64,000 nucleotides of DNA from DASSFZ01 sp035283185. Lineage in GTDB: Bacteria > Chloroflexota > Anaerolineae > Fen-1058. The notes beneath the pieces are model-generated. The model saw nothing but the letters and a program-made list of their open reading frames with translations, searched no databases and was not told the DNA's origin. Made by a program: the position numbers and the translations under genes. The DNA lies in NCBI GenBank assembly GCA_035283185.1, contig DATEUJ010000200.1:10190-74189 (forward strand). The letters run 5' to 3'. Below, piece after piece: positions 7,837-17,160 of the stretch (position 1 is its first letter; each line of letters opens with the position of its first letter).

Positions 7837-8322
7837 ATGTCACTCGCTGACACCGCCGACCAGCTAACATCAATTGAGCAGACTCTGCCCCGCCTTCACC
7901 AGGCCTACTATCGCCTGGCGCTGATCGTCGGCAAGCCGGGAACTGGCAAAACCGAGCTACTCCGCACACTCAACGAAAAGACCGGCCATCCGTTGATCAA
8001 CGTCAACTTGGAGGTAAGCCAGCGACTGCTCGACTACACCATCGCGGAGCGTCCCCGGCTCGTGCCGCGATTACTCGGTGATGTCATCAATGAGGCCAAC
8101 AGCCGCGTGGTTCTGCTTGATAACCTGGAACTGCTCTTCGATGTGTCACTGAAGCTCAACCCACTTCAGGTTCTGCAGTCACTGAGCCGTAACGTGACTA
8201 TTGTCGCGTCGTGGAGCGGAACCTACGCGAACAATGCACTGGTTTATGCCGAGCCCTGGCACGCCGAGTACCGGCAATATTCGCTCGGTGCGCAGGACTG
8301 CCTGGTGTTCCCGATGGGCTGA
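7837..8322 (+). CDS. brxF: BREX-3 small P-loop protein BrxF
   Basis: The 161-residue protein has Walker A GKPGTGKT at 32-39 and a Walker B-like VVLLDNLELLF near 91-101, and is about the expected length for BrxF, the small ATPase that opens type 3 BREX operons. It probably acts with BrxC in the ATP-dependent part of the complex; the precise job is unknown. No strong ribosome-binding site precedes ATG 7837; an upstream ATG at 7786 leads only to a 15-codon peptide. It lies first in the operon, 89 bp before brxC. Confidence 0.85.
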   Translation: MSLADTADQLTSIEQTLPRLHQAYYRLALIVGKPGTGKTELLRTLNEKTGHPLINVNLEVSQRLLDYTIAERPRLVPRLLGDVINEANSRVVLLDNLELLFDVSLKLNPLQVLQSLSRNVTIVASWSGTYANNALVYAEPWHAEYRQYSLGAQDCLVFPMG

Positions 8323-8411
8323 GCCATTCGGCGATAGGGCCTGTCAAACCGCTGTTCCCAATTCCTGCCTTAAGGCGTATACTTCTCATAGTACTTTGAG
8401 GAGCTTGCCTT

Positions 8412-11400
8412 ATGCACTATCGCGACCTCGTCCGGTTTGAATCCATCGAAACCGTCATCCAGCTCCGCGAGGCCGACGCCAAAGACGAAGCGCGCCGCCT
8501 CGTCGAGACGTACGTTATCTCGGAGCGAATGGCCGACCAGCTGGTCCGGCTGATCATCCCTCAGCTCCAGATCGACAAGCCCAAGGACAACAAGGGCCTG
8601 CTGATCGTCGGTAACTACGGCACCGGCAAGTCGCACTTGATGTCGGTCATCTCGGCGATTGCCGAGCACGCCGACCTGGTCGAGAAGCTGCGACAGCCTG
8701 AATCAGGCGATGTCCGCAAAGCTGCACAGCAGATCGCGGGCAAGTTCAAAGTCATCCGCACGGAGATCGGCGGCGTGACGCGCCCGCTGCGCGACATCGT
8801 CTTCGACGAGTTGACTGCGGGCCTGGCCGAGATGGGTATCAAGCACACTTTTCCTAGCATGTCAGAGGTGTCGAATAACAAAGACCTGCTGGTGGCGATG
8901 ATGGGCGCGTTCCAGGAGAAGTACCCCGACCAAGGGCTGATGCTGGTCGTGGACGAGCTGTTGGAGTTCCTGCGCACGCGCGACCAGATGGCGATCGTGC
9001 TCGATCTCAGTTTCTTGCGCGAGGTCGGCGAGGTATGCCGGCTCACCCGCTTCCGCTTCGTAGCCGGCCTTCAGGAATCGCTGTTCGACAGCCCGCGTTT
9101 CCAGTTCGTGGCCGATTCGATCCGGCGCGTGAAGGATCGGTTCGAGCAGGTGCGCATCGCACGCGAGGATGTAGCCTATGTCGTTGCCGAGCGGTTGCTC
9201 CGAAAGAGCGACAAGCAGAAGGCGCAGATACGCGAGCACTTGGAGAAGTTCACACCGCTATATGGGACAATGGCTGAGAAGCTCGACGAGTTCGTCCGAC
9301 TTTTTCCGGTTCACCCGGCGTACCTCAACGTGTTCGAGCGAGTGTACGTGGTCGAGAAGCGCCAGGCGCTCAAGACGATCAGCCTGGCGATGGCGGCGCT
9401 GCTCGACCGGCCTGTGCCCGATTCGGAACCCGGCCTGATCGCCTACGATGCTTACTGGCAATTCATGATCGACGACCCATCGCTGCGCAGTATCCCGGAC
9501 GTCAAAGAGGTGATGGACAAAAGCAAGGTGCTGGAAGACCGCGTGACGCACGCCTTCACTCGACCACAGCTCAAACCGATGGCGCTGCGCATCATTCGCG
9601 CACTGTCGGTGCACCGCCTCACAACCGACAGTCTCGACGCGGCGCTAGGCGCGACGGCGGACGAACTGCGCGACGATCTGTGTCTGTACGCGCCGATGCC
9701 GGAGATGGACGCCGATTTTCTGAAGACGACGGTGGAATCGACACTGTCGGCCATTCTGACAACGGTGAGCGGGCAGTTCATCTCCTTCAACCCGGAAAAC
9801 GGTCAGTACTACCTCGACCTCAAGAAAGACATCGACTTCGACGCACAGATTGCAGCCAAGGCTGAAGTACTGTCGGATGACCAGCTGAACCAGTATTACT
9901 TCCAGGCGCTGGCGAGTCTGCTTGAAACGGGCGACACGCGCTATGTGACCAACTTCAACATCTGGCAGCACGAAGTCGAATGGCGCGGGCACGGCATCAA
10001 CCGGCCCGGTTACCTGTTCCTCGGGACGCCTAACGAGCGTTCGACGGCCCAGCCCCCGCGCGAGTTTTACCTGTTCATGCTGCAGCCCTTCAAGATGCCG
10101 GAATTCAAAGACGAGCAGCGCGCCGACGAAGTGTTCTTCCGGCTGGCGAAGCGCGACGCGGATTTCGAATCGCGGCTGCGGCTGTACGGTGGTGCGAAGG
10201 AAATGTCTGGCTTCGCCTCGAGCAGCACCAGGGGCACGTACGTGAAGAAGGCCGAGGACCATCTGAAGCGGCTGCTCGCCTGGCTGCGCGACAACCTGAA
10301 CCAGTGCTTCGAGGTGACCCACGCCGGCGTGACCAAGACGGTGCTCGAATGGATCAAGGGCGCGAGCGGCGCGCGCTCGAACCTCAGCCCGCGTGAGCTG
10401 GTCAATGCTGTCGCCGCGAATCGCTTGAAGACGAAGTTCGACGACGATTTGAAGGACTACCCCGAGTTCGCGTTCGGCGATCCGGTGACGCAGGCCAACA
10501 TTGGCGCAATGGCGACCGAGGCGATCCAGTGGCTGACCGGTTCGGTCAAGACCAAACCCGGCGCCATCGTCCTCGACGGGTTGGAATTGAAGGACGGCGA
10601 TCGGGTCAGGGCGCGGGAGAGTCGATACGGCAAGTACTTTCTCAGCCTGCTGCACAAGAAAGGTGAAGGTCAGGTCGTCAATCGACCGGAAATCATGGAA
10701 GACGCCCACGGCGTAGAGCGCGACGCACGCTTTAGGCTGGAGCCGGAGTGGGTAGCGGTGGTGCTGCTGGCGCTGGCCTACCAGGGCGAGATCGCACTGG
10801 CGATTCCGGGCAAGAAGATCGACGCGGGCAACCTGGAAGACGCCATGCGAGCCGGCATCGCCGACCTGCGCGAGTTCCGTCACATCGAGCGACCGAAGGG
10901 GTTGCCGGTCGGCGCATTGCAAACGCTATTCGAGCTGCTGGGCCTGGCGACCGGCCTTGTCACCAGCAACGATCAGGACAAAATGGTGACAGACCTGCAG
11001 GCGAGGGTGAGCGAACACCTGAATCGAACGGTGACGACGCTGCGGCAGGCGCAGACCGGCCTGCCGTGCTGGAACACGGCTGTGCTGGAAGGCGCGACGA
11101 AGGCCGACGCGGTCAAACGCATCGAGGGCTACAAGACGTTTCTCGAATCGCTGCAGACGTACAACACTCCGGGCAGGCTGAAGAACTTCAAGTACTCGAC
11201 CGATGAGGTCCAGGCACGCCGGGCCGACAAGGCGCTGGCCGCTGAAATCGAGGAACTCGGTCGGGTCGTCGATGCTTTGCAGCCGCTGACGGGCTACCTG
11301 GGCGTGGCGCTGGCGGTGCTGCCGGGCGACGACGCGCTGGCCGAGAAGATCCGCAAGACACAGGAATCGCAACTCGCCCGCCTGCGCGACCCCAGGCAAC

Positions 11401-12122
11401 GCCGGCAGTCCCAACTGCGTGCGACGTTGATTGGTGAATTGGAGACGCTGAAGCGCGAGTACATCAAGACGTACCTCGACCTGCACAAAAAGGCGCGGCT
11501 GAACATGGCCGAAGATGCCAGGAAAGGCAAGCTCGGCTCGGATCCGCGCTTCGAGCGACTCAAGATGCTGGCGCGCATCGAGTTCATGCCGACGGCGCAA
11601 CTGCGCGAGTTCCAGACCGCCTATGCCAGTTTGCGCACGTGCCAGGCGATCGGCGAGAGTGACCTGGCGACCTCGCCGATCTGCCCCAACTGCAAATACC
11701 GGCCGATCGAGGAGCTGATGACGGTCTCGGCGCAGACGCAGCTCGCCCGGCTCGAAGAAGAGTTGGAACGGCTGCACGGCGACTGGCAGAAGGCGCTGCT
11801 CGACAATCTTGACGACCCGTCGGCGCGGGCGAACCTGGACCTGTTAAAGAAGCCGCAGCGCACAATGCTCGAGAAGTTTCTGAAGGACGTCGAGTTCCCT
11901 AATCGGATAACGGCCGATTTCGTCGAGGCGGTGAATGACGCGCTGAAGGGCCTGACGCGCGTATCCGTGACGCCGGAGCAGGTGGTGCGCGCGCTGACGG
12001 AAGGCGGGATGCCGTGTGATATGAAGGAATTGAGAGCGCGTTTCGATAGCTTCGTTGAATCGCTGACGCTCGGCAAGGATGCCGGCAAGGTGCGTATCGT
12101 CATTGAGGCGAGTGAAGACTGA
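8412..12122 (+). CDS. brxC: BREX-3 large ATPase BrxC (PglY/DUF6079-like)
   Basis: The 1,236-residue protein has Walker A GNYGTGKS at 67-74 and Walker B LMLVVDELLEFL near 177-188, followed by a long helical body and a CPNC motif near residue 1095. Size and motifs match the large BrxC/PglY P-loop protein that BREX systems need for defence and for methylation. GAGGAG at 8398-8403 is a good ribosome-binding site. A second promoter-like pair, TTCCCA at 8355-8360 and TATACT at 8378-8383 with 17 bp between, lies in the brxF-brxC gap and could raise brxC expression. It is followed by the unrecognised 12217 gene. Confidence 0.92.
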   Translation: MHYRDLVRFESIETVIQLREADAKDEARRLVETYVISERMADQLVRLIIPQLQIDKPKDNKGLLIVGNYGTGKSHLMSVISAIAEHADLVEKLRQPESGDVRKAAQQIAGKFKVIRTEIGGVTRPLRDIVFDELTAGLAEMGIKHTFPSMSEVSNNKDLLVAMMGAFQEKYPDQGLMLVVDELLEFLRTRDQMAIVLDLSFLREVGEVCRLTRFRFVAGLQESLFDSPRFQFVADSIRRVKDRFEQVRIAREDVAYVVAERLLRKSDKQKAQIREHLEKFTPLYGTMAEKLDEFVRLFPVHPAYLNVFERVYVVEKRQALKTISLAMAALLDRPVPDSEPGLIAYDAYWQFMIDDPSLRSIPDVKEVMDKSKVLEDRVTHAFTRPQLKPMALRIIRALSVHRLTTDSLDAALGATADELRDDLCLYAPMPEMDADFLKTTVESTLSAILTTVSGQFISFNPENGQYYLDLKKDIDFDAQIAAKAEVLSDDQLNQYYFQALASLLETGDTRYVTNFNIWQHEVEWRGHGINRPGYLFLGTPNERSTAQPPREFYLFMLQPFKMPEFKDEQRADEVFFRLAKRDADFESRLRLYGGAKEMSGFASSSTRGTYVKKAEDHLKRLLAWLRDNLNQCFEVTHAGVTKTVLEWIKGASGARSNLSPRELVNAVAANRLKTKFDDDLKDYPEFAFGDPVTQANIGAMATEAIQWLTGSVKTKPGAIVLDGLELKDGDRVRARESRYGKYFLSLLHKKGEGQVVNRPEIMEDAHGVERDARFRLEPEWVAVVLLALAYQGEIALAIPGKKIDAGNLEDAMRAGIADLREFRHIERPKGLPVGALQTLFELLGLATGLVTSNDQDKMVTDLQARVSEHLNRTVTTLRQAQTGLPCWNTAVLEGATKADAVKRIEGYKTFLESLQTYNTPGRLKNFKYSTDEVQARRADKALAAEIEELGRVVDALQPLTGYLGVALAVLPGDDALAEKIRKTQESQLARLRDPRQRRQSQLRATLIGELETLKREYIKTYLDLHKKARLNMAEDARKGKLGSDPRFERLKMLARIEFMPTAQLREFQTAYASLRTCQAIGESDLATSPICPNCKYRPIEELMTVSAQTQLARLEEELERLHGDWQKALLDNLDDPSARANLDLLKKPQRTMLEKFLKDVEFPNRITADFVEAVNDALKGLTRVSVTPEQVVRALTEGGMPCDMKELRARFDSFVESLTLGKDAGKVRIVIEASED

Positions 12123-12216
12123 AGTGTGATTTGGGGCGGGTGATTGTCCTCCCACTACGAGACGCCTAACAAGCCAACGTCACGGCTTATCCCAGCCAAT
12201 GCATCAGGAGGTCAAT

Positions 12217-13347
12217 ATGTACCCACGTACCGGAACGACGTCATCCATCTTCGTCGGGCGCGATCCGCAGTCACCGCCACAGGCCGTGCAGCCTGCTCAG
12301 GATTATTTCCTGGCCAAGATTTATGCCGCGCAAGCCGCCTTCCGAGGCTCGATATGGGATCGAGTCAAAGGCCTGGTCATCACGTCGCAAGTCAACCTGA
12401 ATCACCGCAACCTGGGCAGCCAGGGCCTGCGTGCTATTCAACGCACGCGCGAAGTGCGCAAGAACGAAGCCCAGCCATTGGGTCTTAGCCCGAACTTGAT
12501 CCACCTGGTTCCCGCCGTGATGCCTAGCGTCTCGATTGGGATCGCCTTTGTGCTCGACAAAGAGAACCAGCTCGTCAAGTTGAGCGGGTTGATCAACAGC
12601 GACAGCTTCTTCAGCACGTTGTCGCTGGCGGCTGGCCCGGCTGCGGTCGCCAAGACCGTGGCCGGGCTCGCCGACAAGATGATCCAAACCTTCATTCCAC
12701 CCAACGATCAGAAGCCAATCCTGGAGTTCAACGGCGACTTCAACCTGGCGACACAGGACTTGAAAGACGGCTACTACGTCATCGTCGGCTCGAACGACGA
12801 CGCGAACCCGCTGCCTGATCCGAGTATTCGACTCACGGTCAAGGATGGTAATCTGTTCGTCGGCGGCACGCCTGCCACGCAGTGGTCGTACGTGATCTTC
12901 GACGTGCAGCGCACACCGACGCGCCCGCGCGAAATGAGCGACGGCGCGCCGTGGGCCAGCAAACTGCGTGAGGCGGAAGATGAGGCGAAACTGGTGATGC
13001 AAAACCCGCTCGCCACCGACGACGAGCGCAAGCAAACCTGGAATAAGTGCTTCAAGTTGATCCAGGAAGCCCAGACGCTGCTGCGCGCCGACGATAACTT
13101 CCTGATGAAGGATGCCGACAACATCGTCACAGCCGCTTTGAACCAATGTCGCCAACTGGTCGATCCGACACGCGCCATGGTTTCGAGAGGTATCGCTAAA
13201 GGCGTAGGCGGCTGGATTCCGGAATTGCACAACGACCTGGCTGCATTGGGACTGCCGCCGGATATGGACGTCAACAAGACTTTGGACGTGTACGCCGAGC
13301 AGGTTGTGCAGGCGCGGCGGACACTGAAGGCGGCTGGCCTGACCTGA
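12217..13347 (+). CDS. Unrecognised 376-aa protein inside the BREX operon
   Basis: I do not recognise this family. ATG 12217 is chosen over 12199 because AGGAGG at 12206-12211 is correctly spaced for it. The N-terminal 90 residues are mixed; about 95-165 holds apolar segments (VPAVMPSVSIGIAFVL and TLSLAAGPAAVAKTVAGLAD) without a classical membrane helix. About 170-240 looks beta-rich (GYYVIVGSNDDANPLPD, IRLTVKDGNLFVGG), and the rest is helical. No signal peptide is seen. Its stop overlaps the brxHII start (TGATG), so the two are translationally coupled. It is not one of the six standard BREX-3 proteins. It could be an added effector, an adaptor, or a substrate for the CHAT proteases downstream. 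Confidence 0.75.
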   Translation: MYPRTGTTSSIFVGRDPQSPPQAVQPAQDYFLAKIYAAQAAFRGSIWDRVKGLVITSQVNLNHRNLGSQGLRAIQRTREVRKNEAQPLGLSPNLIHLVPAVMPSVSIGIAFVLDKENQLVKLSGLINSDSFFSTLSLAAGPAAVAKTVAGLADKMIQTFIPPNDQKPILEFNGDFNLATQDLKDGYYVIVGSNDDANPLPDPSIRLTVKDGNLFVGGTPATQWSYVIFDVQRTPTRPREMSDGAPWASKLREAEDEAKLVMQNPLATDDERKQTWNKCFKLIQEAQTLLRADDNFLMKDADNIVTAALNQCRQLVDPTRAMVSRGIAKGVGGWIPELHNDLAALGLPPDMDVNKTLDVYAEQVVQARRTLKAAGLT

Positions 13348-16196
13348 TGTCCGACTGGCTCTTCTCCCGCTCCCTCGCCCAATCGGTGCGCGTCGTCGAG
13401 CGCGTCGAACTATGGGGACAGCAGCAGGCGCGCGTCTGGGATCCCGCGCGCAACGAAGTCTTGCTGCTCCCCGCGTCCGACCTTGCTTCGCCGGATGGGA
13501 CTGAGCCGCAGGCCGTTCATCGGCTGTTGTCTGTCATCGCTGCCGCGCGCATCCGAGAAGCGCTGGCCGGCGAGACGCTGGCCGCGCCGCTCGACGCGAG
13601 CGTCATCCCGCTGCCGCACCAACTGCGCGCGCTGGCGCGAGCCACCTCCGACGATCGTATCCGCTTTTTGTTGGCCGACGAGGTCGGGCTGGGAAAGACG
13701 ATCGAGGCCGGGTTGATCCTGCGCGAGTTGAAACTGCGCGGGCTTGCCCGGCGGACGCTCGTCGTCGCACCCAAGGGCATCGTCCTGCAGTGGGTCGAGG
13801 AGATGCGGACGCACTTCCGGGAGACGTTCCGCCTGATCCAGCCGGCCGACCTGATGGCCTTCGAGCGGACGGCGTGGGACACCAATCCGTGGGAGCGTTT
13901 CGAGCAGGCGGTCGTGTCGATGGACGCCGTCAAGCCGATCGAGGAGCGGCGCGGCTGGACGGCGGAGCAAGTCGCGCGGCACAACCAGACCCGCTTCGAA
14001 GATCTGCTCGCCGCCGGCTGGGATTTGATCGTCGTCGACGAGGCGCACCGCATCGCCGGGTCGAGCGAGAGCGTCGCCCGCTACCAGCTGGGCAAGGGGC
14101 TGACCGCTGCCGCGCCGTATCTGTTGCTGCTCTCGGCGACGCCGCACTCCGGCAAGAGCGACGCCTTCCGCCGGCTGATGAACCTGCTCGACCCCGACGA
14201 CTTTCCGCTGACGATCGACCTCGACCGGGAGCGCGTCGCGCCGTATGTCATCCGTACCGAGAAGCGCCGCGCGGTCGACGCCGACGGCAGGCCGCTGTTT
14301 CAACCGCGACACACGCGCTTGCTGCCGGTGCAGTGGGGCGCGCCGCATCGCCTCCAGCAGCAGTTGTACGACGCGGTCACCGAGTACGTGCGCGACGGCT
14401 ACAACCGGGCGCGGCTGGAGAAGCGCAACGCCGTCGGGTTCCTGCTGCTCCTGATGCAGCGGCTGGTCGCCAGCAGCACGCGCGCCATTCGCGCCGCGCT
14501 CGAGCGCCGGCTGGATGTGCTGCGTCAGGCGCAGGACGACGGCACGCCGGCGGACGACCTCCGCGAATGGGAAGCCGAATGGCTGGAGTCGGACAGCCAG
14601 GAGCAATTGGACGAGATCATCGCCCGCGCAGCGCAGGCGCGCGAGGATGAGCGCGAGGAAGTGGAGCGGCTGCTCAGCCTGGCTCGACAGTGCGAGGCGG
14701 CCCGGCCCGACGCCAAGGCCGAGGCGCTGCTCGACCTGCTGACGCAACTGGAGCGCGAAGAAAGCGATCCGGCCCTCAAGTTCCTGATCTTCACCGAGTT
14801 CGTATCGACGCAGGCGATGCTGGGCGAATTCCTGGCCGATCGCGGTTACAGCGTCGTCTGCCTGAACGGATCGATGGACCTGGACGAGCGGCGGCAGGCG
14901 CAGCGTGATTTCGCAGCCGAGGCGCGCGTGTTGCTCTCGACCGATGCCGGCGGCGAAGGCCTGAACCTGCAGGTGGCGCACGTCGCCATCAACTACGACA
15001 TCCCCTGGTCGCCAACCAAGATCGAGCAGCGCATCGGCCGCGTCGACCGCATCGGGCAGACGCGCCCGGTGCGCGCCTTCAACTTCGCGATCGAAGACTC
15101 GGTCGATCATCGCGTGCAGGAAGTGCTGGCGCGCAAACTGGCCGTCATCCTGGCCGAGTTCGGCGTGGATAAGACGTCGGACATCCTCGACTCGGCCGAG
15201 GCCGAAGCCGACTTCGACCAGTTGTATCGCGAGGCGCTGCTGCACCCGGAGCAGATCGAGCAGGAAGTCGATCGGCTGGTGGAATCGATCCGGCAGCGGA
15301 CGGCCGAAGCGCGCGGCGCCTTCTCGCTGTTCGGCGACGACGCGCCGATCGACCCGTCGGCCGCAGCGCGCATCCAAAGTCACCCGCTCCAGTTGTGGGT
15401 GGAGAGCGCGACCGTCAACGACCTGCGCGCCGAGGGCTGGCACGTCTTGCAGACGGCGAACGGCTACGACGTGCGACGTGGCGCGCGCGAAGCCTGGGGA
15501 TCGATTCGGTTTCGGGCGCGACCGGGTCGCGCCGGGGAAGGCGAAGACCGGGCGGACGCGGCGCGCGTGATCGGCCTGGACGACGAGCGCGTCCAATCGC
15601 TGCTCAATCGAGCGGCGCAGCACGTGCCGGGTCAGCCGATCCCGGTGTGGAGTGTGTCCGGGCTGGCCGAGGGCGTGTCGGGCATCTGGTCGCTGTGGCG
15701 CGTGTCGCTGATCGCCGGCGAGTCGCGGGCATCGCGCGTGTTCCCCTTGTTCGTCCACGACGACGGCCGGCTGCTGATGCCGTCGGCGCGACACGTGTGG
15801 GACGTGCTCGCCTCGCCCGGAACGCCGATTCAGGAGGCCGGCGTCGAGACGGACGGCGCGGCGGCTGCATACGAACGCATCGCCGAAGTCGCGCGCCGCG
15901 AGGGAGAGCGCGTGTACCATGCGCTGCTGGAGCGGCATCGGGCCAGGCTGCAGCGCGAGCGCGAGAAGGGCGAGTACTCGTTCGAGGCGCGCCGCGCCGC
16001 GATCGACCGCATCGGGCTGGCGAACGTCCGGCAGAAGCGGCTGAGCGCGCTGGCCGCCGACGAGACGCGCTGGGCCGATGACCTGCGCCGCCAATCGCAC
16101 GCGCTCCCCGACCTGGAAGCCGTGATCTTCGTGAAAGTGACTCTCCCGACTCTGACGGGAAATAGGACACGGAAAAACACGGATGAACACAGATAA
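13347..16196 (+). CDS. brxHII: BREX-3 SNF2-type helicase BrxHII
   Basis: This 949-residue superfamily 2 helicase shows motif I ADEVGLGKTIEAGL (about 109-122), motif II DEAH (about 231), motif III SATPH (about 264), and in the C-terminal helicase domain STDAGGEGLNLQ and QRIGRVDRIGQT (about 561). It fits BrxHII, the helicase of type 3 BREX, presumed to translocate on DNA. The ATG overlaps the previous stop. The last dozen or so residues (ending RKNTDEHR) are encoded by the left arm of a long palindromic repeat at 16177-16232, so the native C-terminus was probably altered by insertion of the repeat. Confidence 0.92.
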   Translation: MSDWLFSRSLAQSVRVVERVELWGQQQARVWDPARNEVLLLPASDLASPDGTEPQAVHRLLSVIAAARIREALAGETLAAPLDASVIPLPHQLRALARATSDDRIRFLLADEVGLGKTIEAGLILRELKLRGLARRTLVVAPKGIVLQWVEEMRTHFRETFRLIQPADLMAFERTAWDTNPWERFEQAVVSMDAVKPIEERRGWTAEQVARHNQTRFEDLLAAGWDLIVVDEAHRIAGSSESVARYQLGKGLTAAAPYLLLLSATPHSGKSDAFRRLMNLLDPDDFPLTIDLDRERVAPYVIRTEKRRAVDADGRPLFQPRHTRLLPVQWGAPHRLQQQLYDAVTEYVRDGYNRARLEKRNAVGFLLLLMQRLVASSTRAIRAALERRLDVLRQAQDDGTPADDLREWEAEWLESDSQEQLDEIIARAAQAREDEREEVERLLSLARQCEAARPDAKAEALLDLLTQLEREESDPALKFLIFTEFVSTQAMLGEFLADRGYSVVCLNGSMDLDERRQAQRDFAAEARVLLSTDAGGEGLNLQVAHVAINYDIPWSPTKIEQRIGRVDRIGQTRPVRAFNFAIEDSVDHRVQEVLARKLAVILAEFGVDKTSDILDSAEAEADFDQLYREALLHPEQIEQEVDRLVESIRQRTAEARGAFSLFGDDAPIDPSAAARIQSHPLQLWVESATVNDLRAEGWHVLQTANGYDVRRGAREAWGSIRFRARPGRAGEGEDRADAARVIGLDDERVQSLLNRAAQHVPGQPIPVWSVSGLAEGVSGIWSLWRVSLIAGESRASRVFPLFVHDDGRLLMPSARHVWDVLASPGTPIQEAGVETDGAAAAYERIAEVARREGERVYHALLERHRARLQREREKGEYSFEARRAAIDRIGLANVRQKRLSALAADETRWADDLRRQSHALPDLEAVIFVKVTLPTLTGNRTRKNTDEHR

Positions 16197-16232
16197 GGCT
16201 CGGAATCCGTGTGAATCTGTGTTCGTCCGTGT
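16177..16232. repeat. Long palindromic repeat overlapping the brxHII stop
   Basis: Arms 16177-16194 and 16215-16232 match at 17 of 18 bases (ACACGGATGAACACAGAT and its inverse) with a 20-bp loop. The brxHII stop codon starts on the last base of the left arm. The hairpin could also act as a transcription terminator or mRNA-stability element between brxHII and abiEi, although no T-run follows. Confidence 0.6.
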
Positions 16233-16292
16233 CCCATAGGTGCTGTTTCCCGCTGAACCCGGAAGAGCCGTGAAAGTCAGGCCGCAATGATA

Positions 16293-16320
16293 TTCAAAGT
16301 GCAGTAATTCGTGCTATACT
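16293..16320 (+). promoter_or_regulatory. Promoter of abiEi-abiEii
   Basis: TTCAAA (16293-16298) and TATACT (16315-16320) are spaced by 16 bp. The predicted start lies about 25 bp before the abiEi ATG. It gives the toxin-antitoxin pair independent expression within the BREX operon and is bracketed by an inverted repeat. Confidence 0.55.
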
Positions 16321-16337
16321 GGAACTACTACACTTTG
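16295..16337. promoter_or_regulatory. Inverted-repeat operator flanking the abiEi -10 box
   Basis: CAAAGTGCAGTA (16295-16306) and TACTACACTTTG (16326-16337) are inverted copies at 11 of 12 positions with a 19-bp spacer that contains the -10 box. AbiEi antitoxins are known to bind inverted repeats upstream of their own operon and repress it, so this is the likely autoregulation site. Confidence 0.65.
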
Positions 16338-16350
16338 GATGTAAAGCATC

Positions 16351-17160
16351 ATGGCGAACCTGGCTGGCATTTCCGAGACGAATCGGCAGTACCTCACCCG
16401 GTTGCATCGGCGCGCCAAGGGGTTGGTCGACGTGGGCGAGGCCTCGACGCTGCTCGACATCGATCGGGTGCGTGCGGCCAAACTCCTCGCGCAGCTCGCC
16501 GAGCAAGGTTGGGCGCGCCGGCTGCGGCGCGGCCTGTACGTTCTCATCCCCCTCGAAGCCACTTCACCTGAAGACTGGTCGGAAGACCCGTGGATCGTCG
16601 CGCAGCGCGTCTTTCAACCCGGCTACGTCGCAGGCTGGAGCGCGTGCGAGCACTGGGGCTTTACGAAGCAAATCTTTCGCGACGTGGCTGTGTTCACCGC
16701 CGGGACGATCCGCGACCGGCGCGTGACGATCGATCAGACGACGTACGTGCTGCGCAAAATCTCCGACCGATTGCTGTTTGGCACGCGCGCAGCCTGGCGC
16801 AAGGACACACCGGTACAGGTTTCCGATCCGACGCGCACGGTGGTCGACGTGCTGGACGATCCCGCCTGGGGAGGCGGCATTCGCCACGTGGCCCAAATCG
16901 TCGAAGCCTACTGCTCATCGGAGCATCGCAACGACACCCTCCTGCTGGATTACCTCGACCGGATTGGCAACGCGGCTGCCGCCAAGCGATTGGGCTACAT
17001 CCTGGAAGTGCAGGGCGCGACCGATCAGGCGCTGCTCGATCGACTGCGAGCCTTTGTCACCGCCGGATACGTTCAGCTCGATCCGGCGGTGCCGCCGCGC
17101 GGGCCGTTTGTCGCGCGCTGGAATTTGCGAGCCAATGTAGACGCGAAGCGTGCCGGATGA
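16351..17160 (+). CDS. abiEi: AbiEi-type antitoxin and autorepressor
   Basis: The 269-residue protein has an N-terminal winged helix (LVDVGEASTLLDIDRVRAAK then GWARRLRRGLYVLIP, residues 25-70) and the C-terminal antitoxin region with SDPTRTVVDVLDDP near 150-163, the AbiEi signature. AbiEi proteins neutralise AbiEii nucleotidyltransferase toxins and repress the operon through an upstream inverted repeat, which is present here. The stop overlaps the toxin start (ATGA). The module sits between brxHII and pglXI, in the same direction as the BREX genes, and may stabilise the island or add abortive infection. Confidence 0.9.
   Translation: MANLAGISETNRQYLTRLHRRAKGLVDVGEASTLLDIDRVRAAKLLAQLAEQGWARRLRRGLYVLIPLEATSPEDWSEDPWIVAQRVFQPGYVAGWSACEHWGFTKQIFRDVAVFTAGTIRDRRVTIDQTTYVLRKISDRLLFGTRAAWRKDTPVQVSDPTRTVVDVLDDPAWGGGIRHVAQIVEAYCSSEHRNDTLLLDYLDRIGNAAAAKRLGYILEVQGATDQALLDRLRAFVTAGYVQLDPAVPPRGPFVARWNLRANVDAKRAG

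Noticed and set aside
9645..10922. 425-codon minus-strand open frame inside brxC
   Set aside because: Antisense shadow; brxC has clear P-loop motifs and a ribosome-binding site.
13410..16190. 926-codon open frame antisense to brxHII
   Set aside because: It is the complement of a high-GC gene; composition is arginine/leucine/glutamine/alanine-rich with no family pattern, while the plus strand has all helicase motifs.
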